Shown piece by piece: positions 23,024-33,298 of a stretch of 64,000 bases of DNA. A program made the translations under genes and the position numbers. Origin of the DNA: Pholiota molesta (Eukaryota > Basidiomycota > Agaricomycetes > Agaricales > Strophariaceae); contig JACGCK010000034.1 in the NCBI GenBank assembly GCA_014925825.1, positions 283,521-347,520 of the forward strand. The letters are read 5' to 3'. How positions within the stretch are numbered: position 1 is the first letter of the stretch; each line of letters opens with the position of its first letter. Under the pieces are notes generated by a model. It was given only the letters and a program-made list of their open reading frames with translations. It made no database searches and was not told the origin of the DNA.

Positions 23024-25571
23024 ATGGCAAACTCGAACAAGAATACAGTGGAACGACCTCAGAAACAGGCGCCAATGCCAAAGCCTATAGCAAAAGGCAA
23101 CCAGCCCATAGCCAGCACACGCAATGAAGTTGGTGCTGGCAAAGAAGGTCTGCTTATATTTTCTTGTAACTTCCTTCTAGCTTTCTAACTTGCAATATAT
23201 GTTCAGCAAACACTGGTGGACGAGAAGTACGTCCGAACAGGGGACAAGGTGGTCATATCGCCCAATTGGAGAAAACCGCCAATATCGTTGGCGCTGCACT
23301 GGAGAAAAGGACAGTTGGTTTCAAAAAACAAACCAAGAAGCGTGCACAAGCTGAACTAGATAATCCACCTGAGGATATTGAAGAAAATGAAATGGCGCCT
23401 CATAAAAAGCGGACCAAAAAGGTATGTAACATCCAAAATTAAAGCGAATGACTTATGTATTGTATTGATTAGGGTCCAGGAGAATCGACCAAACCACCTT
23501 CTACTCATGGCGCGCCACTGGCGTTCCGTCTTCCCCCAAGAAAGGATGCTCCTCTCAAAGTCGCACCTTTGCCGCGTCAACATATGCCACCAGGTTTAGT
23601 AAAAACTCTGGCAAAGTAAGTAGCTTATTTCTTCTAATGAGAACGATCTAAACACTCCAGTAGACAACATCCTTCAGAACAACATGAAGAGATCGTCTCT
23701 GATTCTGACAAAGGCTCACAGGACCGTCAGGATGACCGTCAGGATGACCGTCAGGATGACCGTCAGGATGACATTAGTATTGATGAAGATATTAATGAGG
23801 ATAATGCCGACGTTGGCCAAGAGAATGGAGAATATGAAGACTTAGAAATGGACCCAAGTGGCTCCAGCAGTGAAGAAGGAGAAGAGTCTCAAGTGATATA
23901 AAATTCTAATTCTTTATGACAGTTTCAAATTAACGTCTTGTTCTAGATGGAGCCCGTTGATAATCCAGACTTTTACCCTGGTGGAAAACATGATGTATCG
24001 GGCATTATGGATCATGACATTCCTCTAGACCAGCGAGGTCAAGGATTATTTCTTCCCGATAATGAATGTAAGTACCATACTCTATTTTGCTTGCATTTGT
24101 ACTAACATATTTTAAGTTGATGACGATCACTTTGTGTCTCCATCTGATGATGAGCGCGCAGCTCAAATGACATTGAAGGGTGGACATGAAGAGTCAGATA
24201 ATAATAACGATGATGATGTGGACGAGGATGAATCACAAGATGTTCTACAACAGCACCATAGAAAAAATCGCTCAAATCATCCTCCTCAACAACATCGTCT
24301 TGCTGCTGCTGCTTCTCTCCAGCGGCACCAGCAATACACACCTACATCTGATGATGGTCATCCTGAAGGTGACGACACGGACATACAACCAGAAGTCCGC
24401 CGTGGGTATGCTGATGATGCTGATGAAGACGAGGAATCCAGTGACGGGGACACCCGAAATACACGAGCACGTCGGCATTCAAAGGCGAAGCGAGGTCTCT
24501 TGCCTAATACACTACATTACTATCCCACTCTTTGGCGAATCGTTATCGTCCGTGCAAAGGTTCGCTACCGCCTACACACATGTACCACAACTCTCTTTCC
24601 AACTATTGCGAATGAGGTACATCTTCGTGTTGCACGAGATATTCTATCCGAAGAAATCGCTAGAGGAAAGGAGGAAGATTTTGCTCTTGAACGTGGTAAT
24701 GCCTATTCCAATGTTTTTCTTAACATTTCTGTGACTAATATTGCTCTTAGGATACAGTTTGTCTAGCGATATGGTGCAAGTCGTAAGTGGTCCAATATCT
24801 ATTGAGATACATTACTAATAAGGACATTAGGTTTGGCAAGAGAGCAGTACATTCCGTGGCAAGATGAAGACCATGGCAGTTGGTCTTGTCGAATCCCAGT
24901 ATGAGGATTTGCTTTCACCGATGGTAGAAGGTAATCAAGAAGGCATCCCTTTGGCTATTCAATCTGCTGTCCAAGAATCAATAAAGTTTGGCGATTATCT
25001 CCTTGGCCCGCAAGATGCTCAAGTACGTTTCGTATCTATATTTTCAGCCCTACCTAAACTATCTTGGATCTAGGGGAAAACTTCTAATTTCCAGCATCCG
25101 TGTATCCAGAAACTATGCATCAAGTTTTTCTATACTGGGAATACGTGCTTAGCTGCCGACTTTCCAGATGTGTTCAAAGATACCCTACCTGAAGGATGCT
25201 TGATCATGGCAATGACTTGTGTGAGTAATAACAGTTTTCTACCATGTTCTATCGAATATTAATCAAATTTCAGATCGACAATTGCTTACGCGAATACGAA
25301 GACACTGGATATCGTAGTCGGATAAAGTTTTCGGGCGAGAACTGTCGCAATGTTGAAAACGCCATAGAAGGATTAGTAGCCTCAGTTAAGGTGAATGCCT
25401 ACCACCACCAGAAATTTATAGACAACCTTCGGAAGATAGCTAAAGCTGGCATGTAAGATCATCTTGTGGTTTTAGATTTCTTTTCTTATTCTAACTAATT
25501 TGCTTTATAGGAAGATTCAGAATCCTAAGAAGAACGCTCAGAAATCTCACCTACGTGTCATACTCGACTAA
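23024..25571 (+). CDS. DUF6532 protein carried by the transposon (11 exons, about 674 aa)
   Basis: Eleven exons with consistent phases: 23024-23147, 23207-23421, 23473-23615, 23661-23892, 23947-24067, 24117-24695, 24751-24782, 24831-25022, 25074-25220, 25274-25452 and 25511-25571. The N-terminal half is basic then strongly acidic and disordered, with a DRQD repeat and D/E runs, as in chromatin-associated proteins. The C-terminal 250 residues resemble the basidiomycete DUF6532 family: a YRLHTCTTTLFPT helix, EEIARGKEEDFALERGYSLSSD, a VWQESSTFRGKMK block, and the HPCIQKLCIKFFYTGNTCLA...FPDVF signature. The biochemical function of DUF6532 is unknown. DUF6532 genes are common in mushroom genomes, so this may be a captured host gene or a regular element component. 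Confidence 0.7.
23725..23772 (+). repeat. 12-bp minisatellite, 4 exact copies
   Basis: CGTCAGGATGAC repeated four times within the DUF6532 gene, encoding a DRQD repeat; in frame, so length changes would be tolerated. Confidence 0.9.
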
Positions 25572-26299
25572 GTAATCTTGCAAGGTTTTGTTTACCAATA
25601 ATTCCAATATCATATTCTAATCGTATTCATGTTTTTGGTATCATATCAGTTCGTCGTCTCTATTCTATCATATCATATTTGCTTCTTATTTCCACTGTGG
25701 TATATTGCTTGTTGCTGGTAATAGTCAGCTCTTTTGTATTCTATCTATTCACTATGACATTCTTCTATAATAATCGAGCCAGGACGGCATTATTTCTATA
25801 TCGCATGTATAGATGTTTAATAAATCCATAGAGCTAAGCCCATTTGTGTAGCTCTATGAGTTGTTATGACTCATATACATAGCGCGTATGCAAACTTGAT
25901 ATTACTACACATTTTCATATGTGACTAGCCAAGCTGCTATTGGAGCTATGTAACTTGGTCTCAAGTATGTAGAATAAGTGTCTATATTGATAGCAATAGT
26001 ACAAAATTATGGATTATTGCATATACTTGGCCCCAGTTATATAGAATATGCCTATATATATAGCAATATGGTTATACTATATACTACTACATAATTACCA
26101 TAGAGAACTAGTAAGATTCTTGAGGGCACTATAGAGCACTATGGAATCTAGTCACGTAGTGGTACAACTATACCATACTACGTAGAATACGCTGTGGATA
26201 TGTCGTAATATATGCTTACTACAGTGATCTATCAAGGTAAGGACCCATTCTATGGCTCTATGTTGCTATGCAGTGCTATGCAGCTCTGGGCAGCATATT
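25572..26299. other. right subterminal region of the transposon
   Basis: AT-rich and non-coding. Contains short direct repeats such as two TAGAGCACTAT-like words, GCTATGCAG twice, and repeated ATATAGCAATA words. Probably the transposase-binding end of the element. Confidence 0.4.
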
Positions 26300-26315
26300 C
26301 TGACTTTGCTGATGC
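26300..26315 (-). repeat. right terminal inverted repeat
   Basis: Complement of 11407-11422 with 2 mismatches in 16; directly followed by the resumed F-box reading frame. Confidence 0.7.
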
Positions 26316-27350
26316 GCGCAGTACCTACAAGTCGATCCGTTCTTTTGGGAACGAGTCCATGACAAGTGTGCAGGTGGAGACCAGGTCGTATTTCCTCGTT
26401 TACATACTATTCTGGCAGACCAATCGTACGACAGACAGTTCTATCGTGCGCAAGTCCTCATAGGACGTGTACCAACTCCTCCTTCATCCGCGCTACGCCG
26501 ACTATATATGAATGGTTATCGCTCTAAACTGCCCGTGGACGCCATCGCTCCGAGTCATTGGTCAAAGCTGACCCATCTAGCGATGCATGATATTACAATT
26601 TCAGTGCCTTCCTGGTTTTCCTTCATACGGGCATTTCCAGATCTCCAATGGGCGTCCATTTCTTTGGGGTTTAACGACGAATACGCCATCGAGGATTATA
26701 AAGAGCCTCCCTCTGAATTTACCCTTCCCCGACTTTCTACGTTGCTGCTTACTTGCTCCAAACAATGCAGTGACTATGTAGCGCTCCCGTTTGCTTTGCT
26801 TTTTACAGGTCTTTCTCTACCAGCCTTACAAACACTATCACTATCGTCTTTGGTGGGATCGTGGGAGGACCATCATACCATGGCTGAGCTTTACACGGTG
26901 CTATGTTCCACGCCGGCCGTGACAACGCTCGCCCTCCGCGGATGTGATAATGGATTTCTTTCTCTACACAAACCTGATTATCCCACCATTCTCTCTGCGA
27001 TTGGAGACGTTGAGCCAATCTGGCGCTATGTGCCTCACTTGACACACCTCCAACTCACCCTGCCCCACGTCGATGGCAAGACCCCACGAGAAACACTGGA
27101 CACCTTTGTTCGAAATTTCTTCTGGCCTGATTCTGGCTGGTTGGCCCTCGATAACTGCGCGCACCCCATTCGAAGAGTCACGTTCATCTCGGGCAACCCA
27201 TGGTACCCCGAACATGAGAATATCAGAGACTGGACGATGGCGAGTATTCTGAGCCGCACGGGAGAGGCGTCGGACATTATCTTCGAGATTGTTCCCAAGT
27301 CAGCAGTGTATGATACCGGCTCGGGCGCATGGAGGACATGGGATTTGTGA
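26316..27350 (+). pseudogene. 3' half of the split F-box gene
   Basis: The frame opens exactly at the transposon border with AQYLQVDPFFWERV and continues uninterrupted for 345 codons to the stop. It contains the LRR-like region conserved in the paralogues: IAPSHWSKLTHLAM, SFIRAFPDLQWASI, LPRLSTLLL, LFTGLSLPALQTLSL, VLCSTPAVTTLAL and RYVPHLTHLQLTL. No stop or shift occurs, so the gene was intact until the insertion. It could only be translated now from the internal Met at 26508, giving a 280-aa piece without the F-box. Confidence 0.85.
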
Positions 27351-27530
27351 ATCATCATTTTGCTACATATTTAATTGACAAATTGATGTAAATGTTTGAT
27401 CTGCCACGCTGCAGACGGCAGCGCAGAACGAGCAGCCAAGTGAGATGCAAAGCTTGAGCTTGAGAGCGGAAGCATCGGACCGATTGCGGTGTGTTACAAC
27501 ACGGCAAACACAACACTTCCGGTTTGCTCC
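27351..27530. other. 3' flank of the split F-box gene
   Basis: Short downstream region before the MULE-like element; ends with the 9-bp target duplication GTTTGCTCC at 27522-27530. Confidence 0.5.
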
Positions 27531-28440
27531 CAGGCTCCTAAACCAGCCTCTCGTGACGAAAATCCATATCTAATCTAGGAACAAATAAGAGACAACAGTA
27601 GTAGAGATGAGGATTCTCGTCAGAGAGGCTGGCAAAGTTTGGATTCGGTGATCGCGGGCATACCGAGTAACGCGTAACATAGGACGAACTTGGGAATAAA
27701 CCAGCCTCATTATATTTCAGTTTGTCAGCACAGTGTTGAGTTCATCTTCAAGCCTCTGGGTCAGTTTATGGCAGCTCTGAGGTGCTATACCTGGAAATTG
27801 GCAATAGAATCTGGATTTGAAGTTAAAGCAAAGTCAAAGGAGAATCTTGTTTCAATTTTAATGTCTGTATCACTGGTTTTAGGCTCTCTGCAAACTTGTT
27901 AAATTGTTAATTCATTTGGGTTGCATTTGGGGCTTGTTTTCACTTATGTTTACTGCTATTCAGCTTCCATTAAATTCTATGGTCAGTTAGAAAGAATAAA
28001 GCAAGCAAAATTTGAGCAGAACACCCCACACTGGCAGAGACAGGCTCAAGTGACAATGAGCTGTCATTGAAAAAGTCTGTGCTGTACCATTTTTGGCTGA
28101 AAATCTCTAATTTTTCTCATTTTCCTAGTCTCCATTGCTACATCTGCCAAACAATGAAAAGAACTGGACGAGGCTACATGCATAAAGCGAGTGCGAGGGC
28201 AGTTGCTCCAGTCAATCCTGTGACGGAATGGTGACTTATGCGCTGACAAACTGAAATATAATGAGGCTGGTTTATTCCCAAGTTCGTCCTATGTTACGCG
28301 TTACTCGGTATGCCCGCGATCACCGAATCCAAACTTTGCCAGCCTCTCTGACGAGAATCCTCATCTCCACTACTGTTGTCTCTTATTTGTTCCTAGATTA
28401 GATATGGATTTTCGTCACGAGAGGCTGGTTTAGGAGCCTG
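27531..28440. mobile_element. MULE-like non-autonomous element (910 bp, 199-bp TIRs, 9-bp TSD)
   Basis: Left arm 27531-27729 and right arm 28242-28440 are near-identical inverted repeats (one mismatch noted) that begin with CAGGCTCCTAAACC. The flanking direct repeat GTTTGCTCC (27522-27530 and 28441-28449) is a perfect 9-bp target duplication, typical of Mutator-like elements. The 512-bp interior has no credible gene, so it must depend on a transposase elsewhere. Near-identity of the arms points to recent movement. Confidence 0.85.
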
Positions 28441-28449
28441 GTTTGCTCC

Positions 28450-28663
28450 TTTCTTTCTGCTACTTCGATCTATGGCTGCACCTGGTTTCATCCCGTCTGC
28501 CCCAGTGCCCTGAGCTCGCCCAGCTCTACACTCCTTTCGACTTCGGCTGACACATGCTTTCACGGGTCACCGGTCACTGGTCGTGGTGGCTTTCTCCCCG
28601 AGCCATTTCTGGAACGCTTGACCACCTTCTCATTATCCCACCTACGCCCTCCGTTTCATCGCA
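28450..28663 (+). pseudogene. decayed coding fragment interrupted by the adjacent inverted-repeat element (left part)
   Basis: One frame reads MAAPGFIPSAPVP then a stop; another reads ELAQLYTPFDFG, a stop, then a W-rich VTGHWSWWLSPRAISG stretch ending near the element border. The continuation DLFMPMPSRTVVAPRTL...KPPLWVPYTAGD lies just beyond the element at 31066-31165. Unrecognised family, possibly a membrane protein. Confidence 0.35.
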
Positions 28664-28670
28664 GATCTCT

Positions 28671-31065
28671 CAGGTAGCGGGGTCACACCGGCCCATGTGA
28701 TGTGATTCAGCAAACGCATACATGTAGCCATGTGACATGGATTCAGCGAATTCGCTGGGTCAGTGAATAACGATTTCTTAATTAGGAAATACCTTATGTA
28801 GTCAAATGATATGATTGCGCGAATTCACTGAATGGCCCTAGGGCCCGACCACAAATTTCCCAGCACCCGTCCGGCCGATTGGGCTAATTGAAGCAATTAT
28901 GAATTGAATCAATTGGAAGCAATAAGTATACAATAGAAATAAGTATACAATTGATATTGACCATATTGACTGACCAACTATCCGGCCGGCCGGCCGACCA
29001 ACTGACTATGATAGCAATATTAATTGTATCGACCAACCGGCCGGTCGGCCAGGGCCTGTAGATATTTTTAAAATGCATTGTGAATAGGCGCCCGGGTGGC
29101 CGGGGCCGAGGGTAGCACATTTGGACTGTATCTGAACCGCGTCAGGCCCCGGAAATTTTCAAAATGTTAAATACATGTATTAGAATAATTTAGACACTAT
29201 TATTTGACTAGTTGAATGTTTTAGAAATTTGTTGTAAATAGATACACGGGCCCGAGTGTATGTAGCACATCCAAACCGGGTATAACTTGGCATGATGCAA
29301 TCCGATGTTTTGGGTATTGTTTTGAACATATCTCACCATTCCCTTGCTCGAATGTTTTCCGGAGTATCTCATTCTGTAGGTATTCTTGAGGGCTTTCTAA
29401 TCCCTGATTCACGCGATTTTAGAGCGCCTATTCACAAGTCAGTACTCATAATACACAGTTTATGCATGTCTGCCATGTTTCTCCTTGTTATACCTCAATA
29501 TGTGACCGGATTCACTTGTGGTGGCTGAATGATACATAGATAATGTATTTACCATCAAATCCCTGCTGTTATATTGAGTCTCCCTTATGTATTGGCTATG
29601 ATATAAGCTAAACAGTCATCATAAGCTTCATATGTGCTCTTTTATTTCCTGGGGTGTGTATATATCAGTACATCCTTCATCTACTTATGAAATATAAAGT
29701 TCAAGCAACTATATATCCTCTCACCGATTCATAATTTCAAATAACATCCTTAAAGGCTTCAATAATTCATTGTTTATAGTTTAAAATGCAAAGATAGTGC
29801 TATAGTAATTGCTACATTGTGGTTAGATACGTACGAAGCTCAGGAACTGTAGTACTATAAGAACGTAAAATTATGGAAAAAAGATGAAAAGAATCCATGG
29901 AGAACTGATGGAGTAAATCAATTTTTATGTATGGGGGGAGGAGGAGTGTGCCACTATTCTATATCCATATATGGTAGTTTCTCATCACATGGCTCACAGC
30001 CACACGTCATTCGGATTTTTTTACTGGTCGGACCCGGTTTTTTTGTGCTTCCGGCCGGCATTATTGCTCGGACCCGGCCTATTACTGCTAAATTTTGGGC
30101 ATCTAGAGCACAAAAAGCCGCCCGTCCGAACCCAGTTTTTTTTTCAATTTCTCGGACCCGGTCTGCTAAAAAGTAAATTGACAAAATGCCGGCCTGCCAT
30201 CCGACTCAAAGTATACATCCCACCTGCTGTAATTATAAATAATGCCAGTTGCGAGAATTGAACTATTGACTTTGTAGACCGACCCACCAGCATTAACTCA
30301 CAGCCTTTCGATCGTGACCACTCAGCCAAAATGCTCTTTTATAGCAATGATTGGAGAACATTCAAATGCCCAAAAAGCCGGCCGTCCATACCTGGATTTT
30401 TATTATTACACGCATTCGGGCCCGGGCGCCTATTCACAACAAATAGTCGGGCCCGACCCGGTTTGGATGTGCTACATACACTCGGGCCCGTGTATCTATT
30501 TACAACAAATTTCTAAAACATTCAACTAGTCAAATAATAGTGTCTAAATTATTCTAATACATGTATTTAACATTTTGAAAATTCCCGGGCCCGACGCGGT
30601 TCAGATACAGTCCAAATGTGCTACCCTCGGCCCCGGCCACCCGGGCGCCTATTCACAATGCATTTTAAAAATATCTACAGGCCCCGGCCGACCGGCCGGT
30701 TGGTCGATACAACCAATATTGCTATCATAGTCAGTTGGTCGGCTGGCCGGCCGGATAGTTGGTCAGTCAATATGGTCAATATCAATTGTATACTTATTTC
30801 TATTGTATACTTATTGCTTCCAATTGATTCAATTCATAATTGATTTAATTGGCCTAATTGGCCGGACGGGTGCTGGGACAATTGTGGTCGGGCCCTAGGG
30901 CTATTCAGCGAATTCGCGCAATCATATCATTTGACTACATAAGGTATTTCCTAATTAAGAAATCGTTATTCACTGACCCAGCGAATTCGCTGAATCCATG
31001 TCACATGGCTACATGTATGCGTTCGCTGAATCACATCACATGGGCCGGTGTGACCCCGCTTTGTG
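28671..31065. mobile_element. long inverted-repeat element (2.4 kb, arms of about 610 bp)
   Basis: Left arm 28671-29280 and right arm 30457-31065 are complementary over about 610 bp with scattered mismatches. The ends begin CAGGTAGCGGGGTCACACC and, on the other side, the complement of CACAAAGCGGGGTCACACC. A 7-bp direct repeat GATCTCT lies flush on both sides (28664-28670 and 31066-31072), a probable target duplication. Arms alternate CCGGCCGG-type GC blocks with AT blocks. The 1.2-kb centre contains no intact gene. The CA...TG ends and short duplication suggest an hAT-like or foldback element; class uncertain. Confidence 0.75.
30240..30335 (-). other. tRNA-like relic inside the inverted-repeat element
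   Basis: The minus strand carries a good internal box A (TGGCTGAGTGG) and, about 55 nt further, a box B-like GTTCAATTC. Spacing suits a long-variable-arm tRNA (Ser/Leu type) or a tRNA-derived SINE head. The flanking 7-nt segments do not pair as an acceptor stem, so it is not a working tRNA. Confidence 0.35.
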
Positions 31066-31803
31066 GATCTCTTCATGCCCATGCCTTCTCGCACCGTCGT
31101 TGCTCCCAGGACTCTAAGGCTGGACGAGAAGCCGCCCCTGTGGGTTCCTTATACGGCGGGTGACTCAGACAAGAGGTGATCGTGAACGTTCAATGGATTA
31201 AACCGAGGGTGAGGCCATGGTTATTGCAGGAGATCTGGTAGCGTTGATGGTTATCTGGTTGGTGCAAGCTAAGGATGTTTTGCACGTTGACTTGCGGTTT
31301 TCCTTTGGGTTATTTCTGTCTATGCGCTCAAATTGTTTATGTTTTTCTGGTATTCGAATCATTCGATGGATTGCTGCCTATTCTGCTCTGCCTCGCAACT
31401 TTTATTCTCTTAATCTGTCCATCATTCATTCTCGAATTTCTCGCACACCAACTTTGTTTTCTATCTCGTCGATCTGCTTATTTGACTGGAGTTGACGTTC
31501 AGGACTTTTTCTAACGTCTTATACTCTGAACATGATACTCACCATCGACGCAGCCCCCCCGTGATACATCGACCCAGCAACGACGGTCTCGCCGCAAAAT
31601 CCTTTGACGCTAGCACCCCCACCGCCAGCCCCTCTGACCTGAGCTTGTCAGACCTCGCGTTAGGCGCCGACGGGCAAGAGAACTCAGCGTTCATCGGACT
31701 GGGAAGACGCTGGATGGATGTCAAAGCTGCGAATGTGGTGCTTGAAGCTCGCTCTGCATGGAAGCATGCGGATCTCGTAGTGGCTATCTGTGTTTTTCTG
31801 TAA
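31066..31803 (+). pseudogene. decayed coding fragments of unknown family
   Basis: Near 31066-31165 one frame reads a coding-like LRLDEKPPLWVPYTAGD segment. 31215-31510 gives a hydrophobic frame (LVALMVIWLVQAK, and in another frame IVYVFLVFESFDGLLPILL), resembling membrane helices. 31530-31803 gives a Ser/Thr/Pro-rich segment followed by an Ala-rich one. Frames do not connect. Probably the remainder of the gene interrupted by the inverted-repeat element; product not recognised. Confidence 0.3.
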
Positions 31804-32372
31804 GCGTCCGATGCAGCTACTTTCGATGGGCGTAGATAGCTGATGTGGGTTCCGTGAAAGGTTGTATTTGATTTGAAAATGCATGAACATGGTGCGCACC
31901 TTCTCTTCGTTGCGTTAGGCTGATCCTATGCTGATGATGACTGCCATCCTGGGCGCCATGCAGCCGGAACCGTGGCAAGAAAGAACAATGGATGTAGGTG
32001 ATTGGTTGCTCCTCTGGCGATTTCACCGCAGGGTCGCCAATGTGGCAGGAGGGACGGATACACCGTGTCGTGCTCACTGTGGTGTGCATGCAACCAGCCT
32101 CATTGGCGTCCTTGCAGGTTGAGCTCTGTTGCCCGTCACGATTCTGCTCGTTCGTGGCTATCTTCGGTGATCAGTCATCCTCATGCTTTAGTAACACATC
32201 TTCGCCTCGCTTCATGTCACTTGACACCATGAGCGTTACTTTTGTGCGCAAACCATTGACACCTCTGAACATCAACCGCTGTTCGCCATGCCGCACTGAT
32301 TTGAGTACATGAAATGGTTAATTAACACACAAGTAGCAGAGGTACATTTGACATTGCGATGATAATAAAATT
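31804..32372. other. gene-free spacer
   Basis: No frame with recognisable features; 32285-32372 is the 3' flank of the minus-strand gene that follows. Confidence 0.4.
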
Positions 32373-32852
32373 TCACGTCCTGCGCATGTTTCTCCATGGG
32401 AAAGGCTTGTTCGGGTCAGGAGGGCCACCGTAATATGCGAGAGGTACAGGGTCCGTCCCGTTACGATATGATCTGTGCGGCTCCGTCCCTAACAAGGTGA
32501 TTGTGCCCCTTTCATCCCACATCGACACCCACTGCAAGTCCTCCACACCTAAGCCCTTGAGCCACGCCTTGATCTTCAGATCCTCCTCGTGCGGCTCGTC
32601 CTTCTCGCCGCGCGAGGGCGCCTGGTGCCGGAAGTGCGAGATGAAGATGATGCCGTCGATCTGGCCGCGGGGCCAGGAGATGAGCGCGGACTTCGTCTCG
32701 AGCTTGTCGTGGTTGAACAGCCAGTTGTTGAAAACGAGCTCGAGATGGACATTGTAGTACCTGTTGTCCTCGGTGACGTCGATCCCGAGGCGGGTGCCGA
32801 GCGTGCATGCGGCCGGGATGGTCATGAAGTAGCCGTTGATGTAGTAGGGCAT
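32373..32852 (-). CDS. small protein of unknown function (159 aa)
   Basis: ATG-initiated intronless frame starting MPYYINGYFMTIPAACTLGTRLGID and ending PNKPFPWRNMRRT. It has a balanced globular composition with several aromatic and charged blocks (RGQIDGIIFISHFRHQAP, VEDLQWVSMWDERGTITLLG). The first 20 residues are mildly hydrophobic but have no clear signal-peptide cleavage pattern. A truncated duplicate of its promoter and first codons lies at 35540-35800, which supports the start and its being a real gene. Family not recognised. Confidence 0.6.
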   Translation of the reverse strand: MPYYINGYFMTIPAACTLGTRLGIDVTEDNRYYNVHLELVFNNWLFNHDKLETKSALISWPRGQIDGIIFISHFRHQAPSRGEKDEPHEEDLKIKAWLKGLGVEDLQWVSMWDERGTITLLGTEPHRSYRNGTDPVPLAYYGGPPDPNKPFPWRNMRRT

Positions 32853-33298
32853 GGGCTTTGGGGTGGGTTGGGGTTGGTACGGTGGGAAGGACAGGGCGAG
32901 GGATGTTGATGAGCTTTTGGTGCGCGATGCTTAAAAGGTGACTTATGGGGGAATGCTTCGAGACGAAGATTGGATTGAAAATGGCGTTAGGCGAGTTGGA
33001 GAGATATATACCGGGTGCGGTGTCTGTATAATGACATGTACGTACACAATGGTGGAAGCGAGAATCATATAAATATGACTCAATTGTGATTCAGAGAACA
33101 ATACTTAAAGCGCACCTGAATGTATACGTGGGCACACTGCTAACTTCTAGCGCTTCAGTTTCTACGTCAGCCCACTCCGCTGTTCATCTGCTCTATTGAA
33201 TAACCTTATGAGCGTGGCAAACTTGTCCAAATTCGGCTACACGCAGTCCTCACATCTGCAGTGCGGTGTATCCATCTGATTCCGTTATCTCGAGAACG
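32853..33298. other. divergent intergenic region
   Basis: Upstream region shared by the small minus-strand gene and the F-box-like plus-strand gene. TATATA-type words near 33005 and a CGGTGTCTGTAT block recur in the duplicate at 35735-35765, so these are likely core promoter elements of the small gene. Confidence 0.4.

Larger units (their letters stand above)
11407..26315. mobile_element. Plavaka-type DNA transposon carrying TET/JBP and other cargo (14.9 kb)
   Basis: Boundaries are fixed by the interrupted F-box gene: removing 11407-26315 restores an uninterrupted frame. The ends are short imperfect inverted repeats, GCATCAGCAAAATCTG on the left and its near complement on the right. Flanks give either no target duplication or an imperfect 4-bp one (CCGC/GCGC). 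Contents in order: transposase (minus), Num1-like pseudogene and Tea4/Bud14-like fragment (minus), then TET/JBP dioxygenase, coiled-coil protein and DUF6532 protein (all plus). The transposase and the three plus-strand genes are uninterrupted after splicing, so the element may be autonomous. Plavaka is one of the basidiomycete transposon groups, usually placed near CACTA/EnSpm. Confidence 0.85.

Noticed and set aside
27690..27902. 70-codon ORF across the MULE-like left arm and interior
   Set aside because: Begins inside the terminal repeat, does not continue beyond it, and has no recognisable content.
30240..30335. Functional tRNA gene
   Set aside because: Internal boxes are present, but the acceptor and T stems do not pair.
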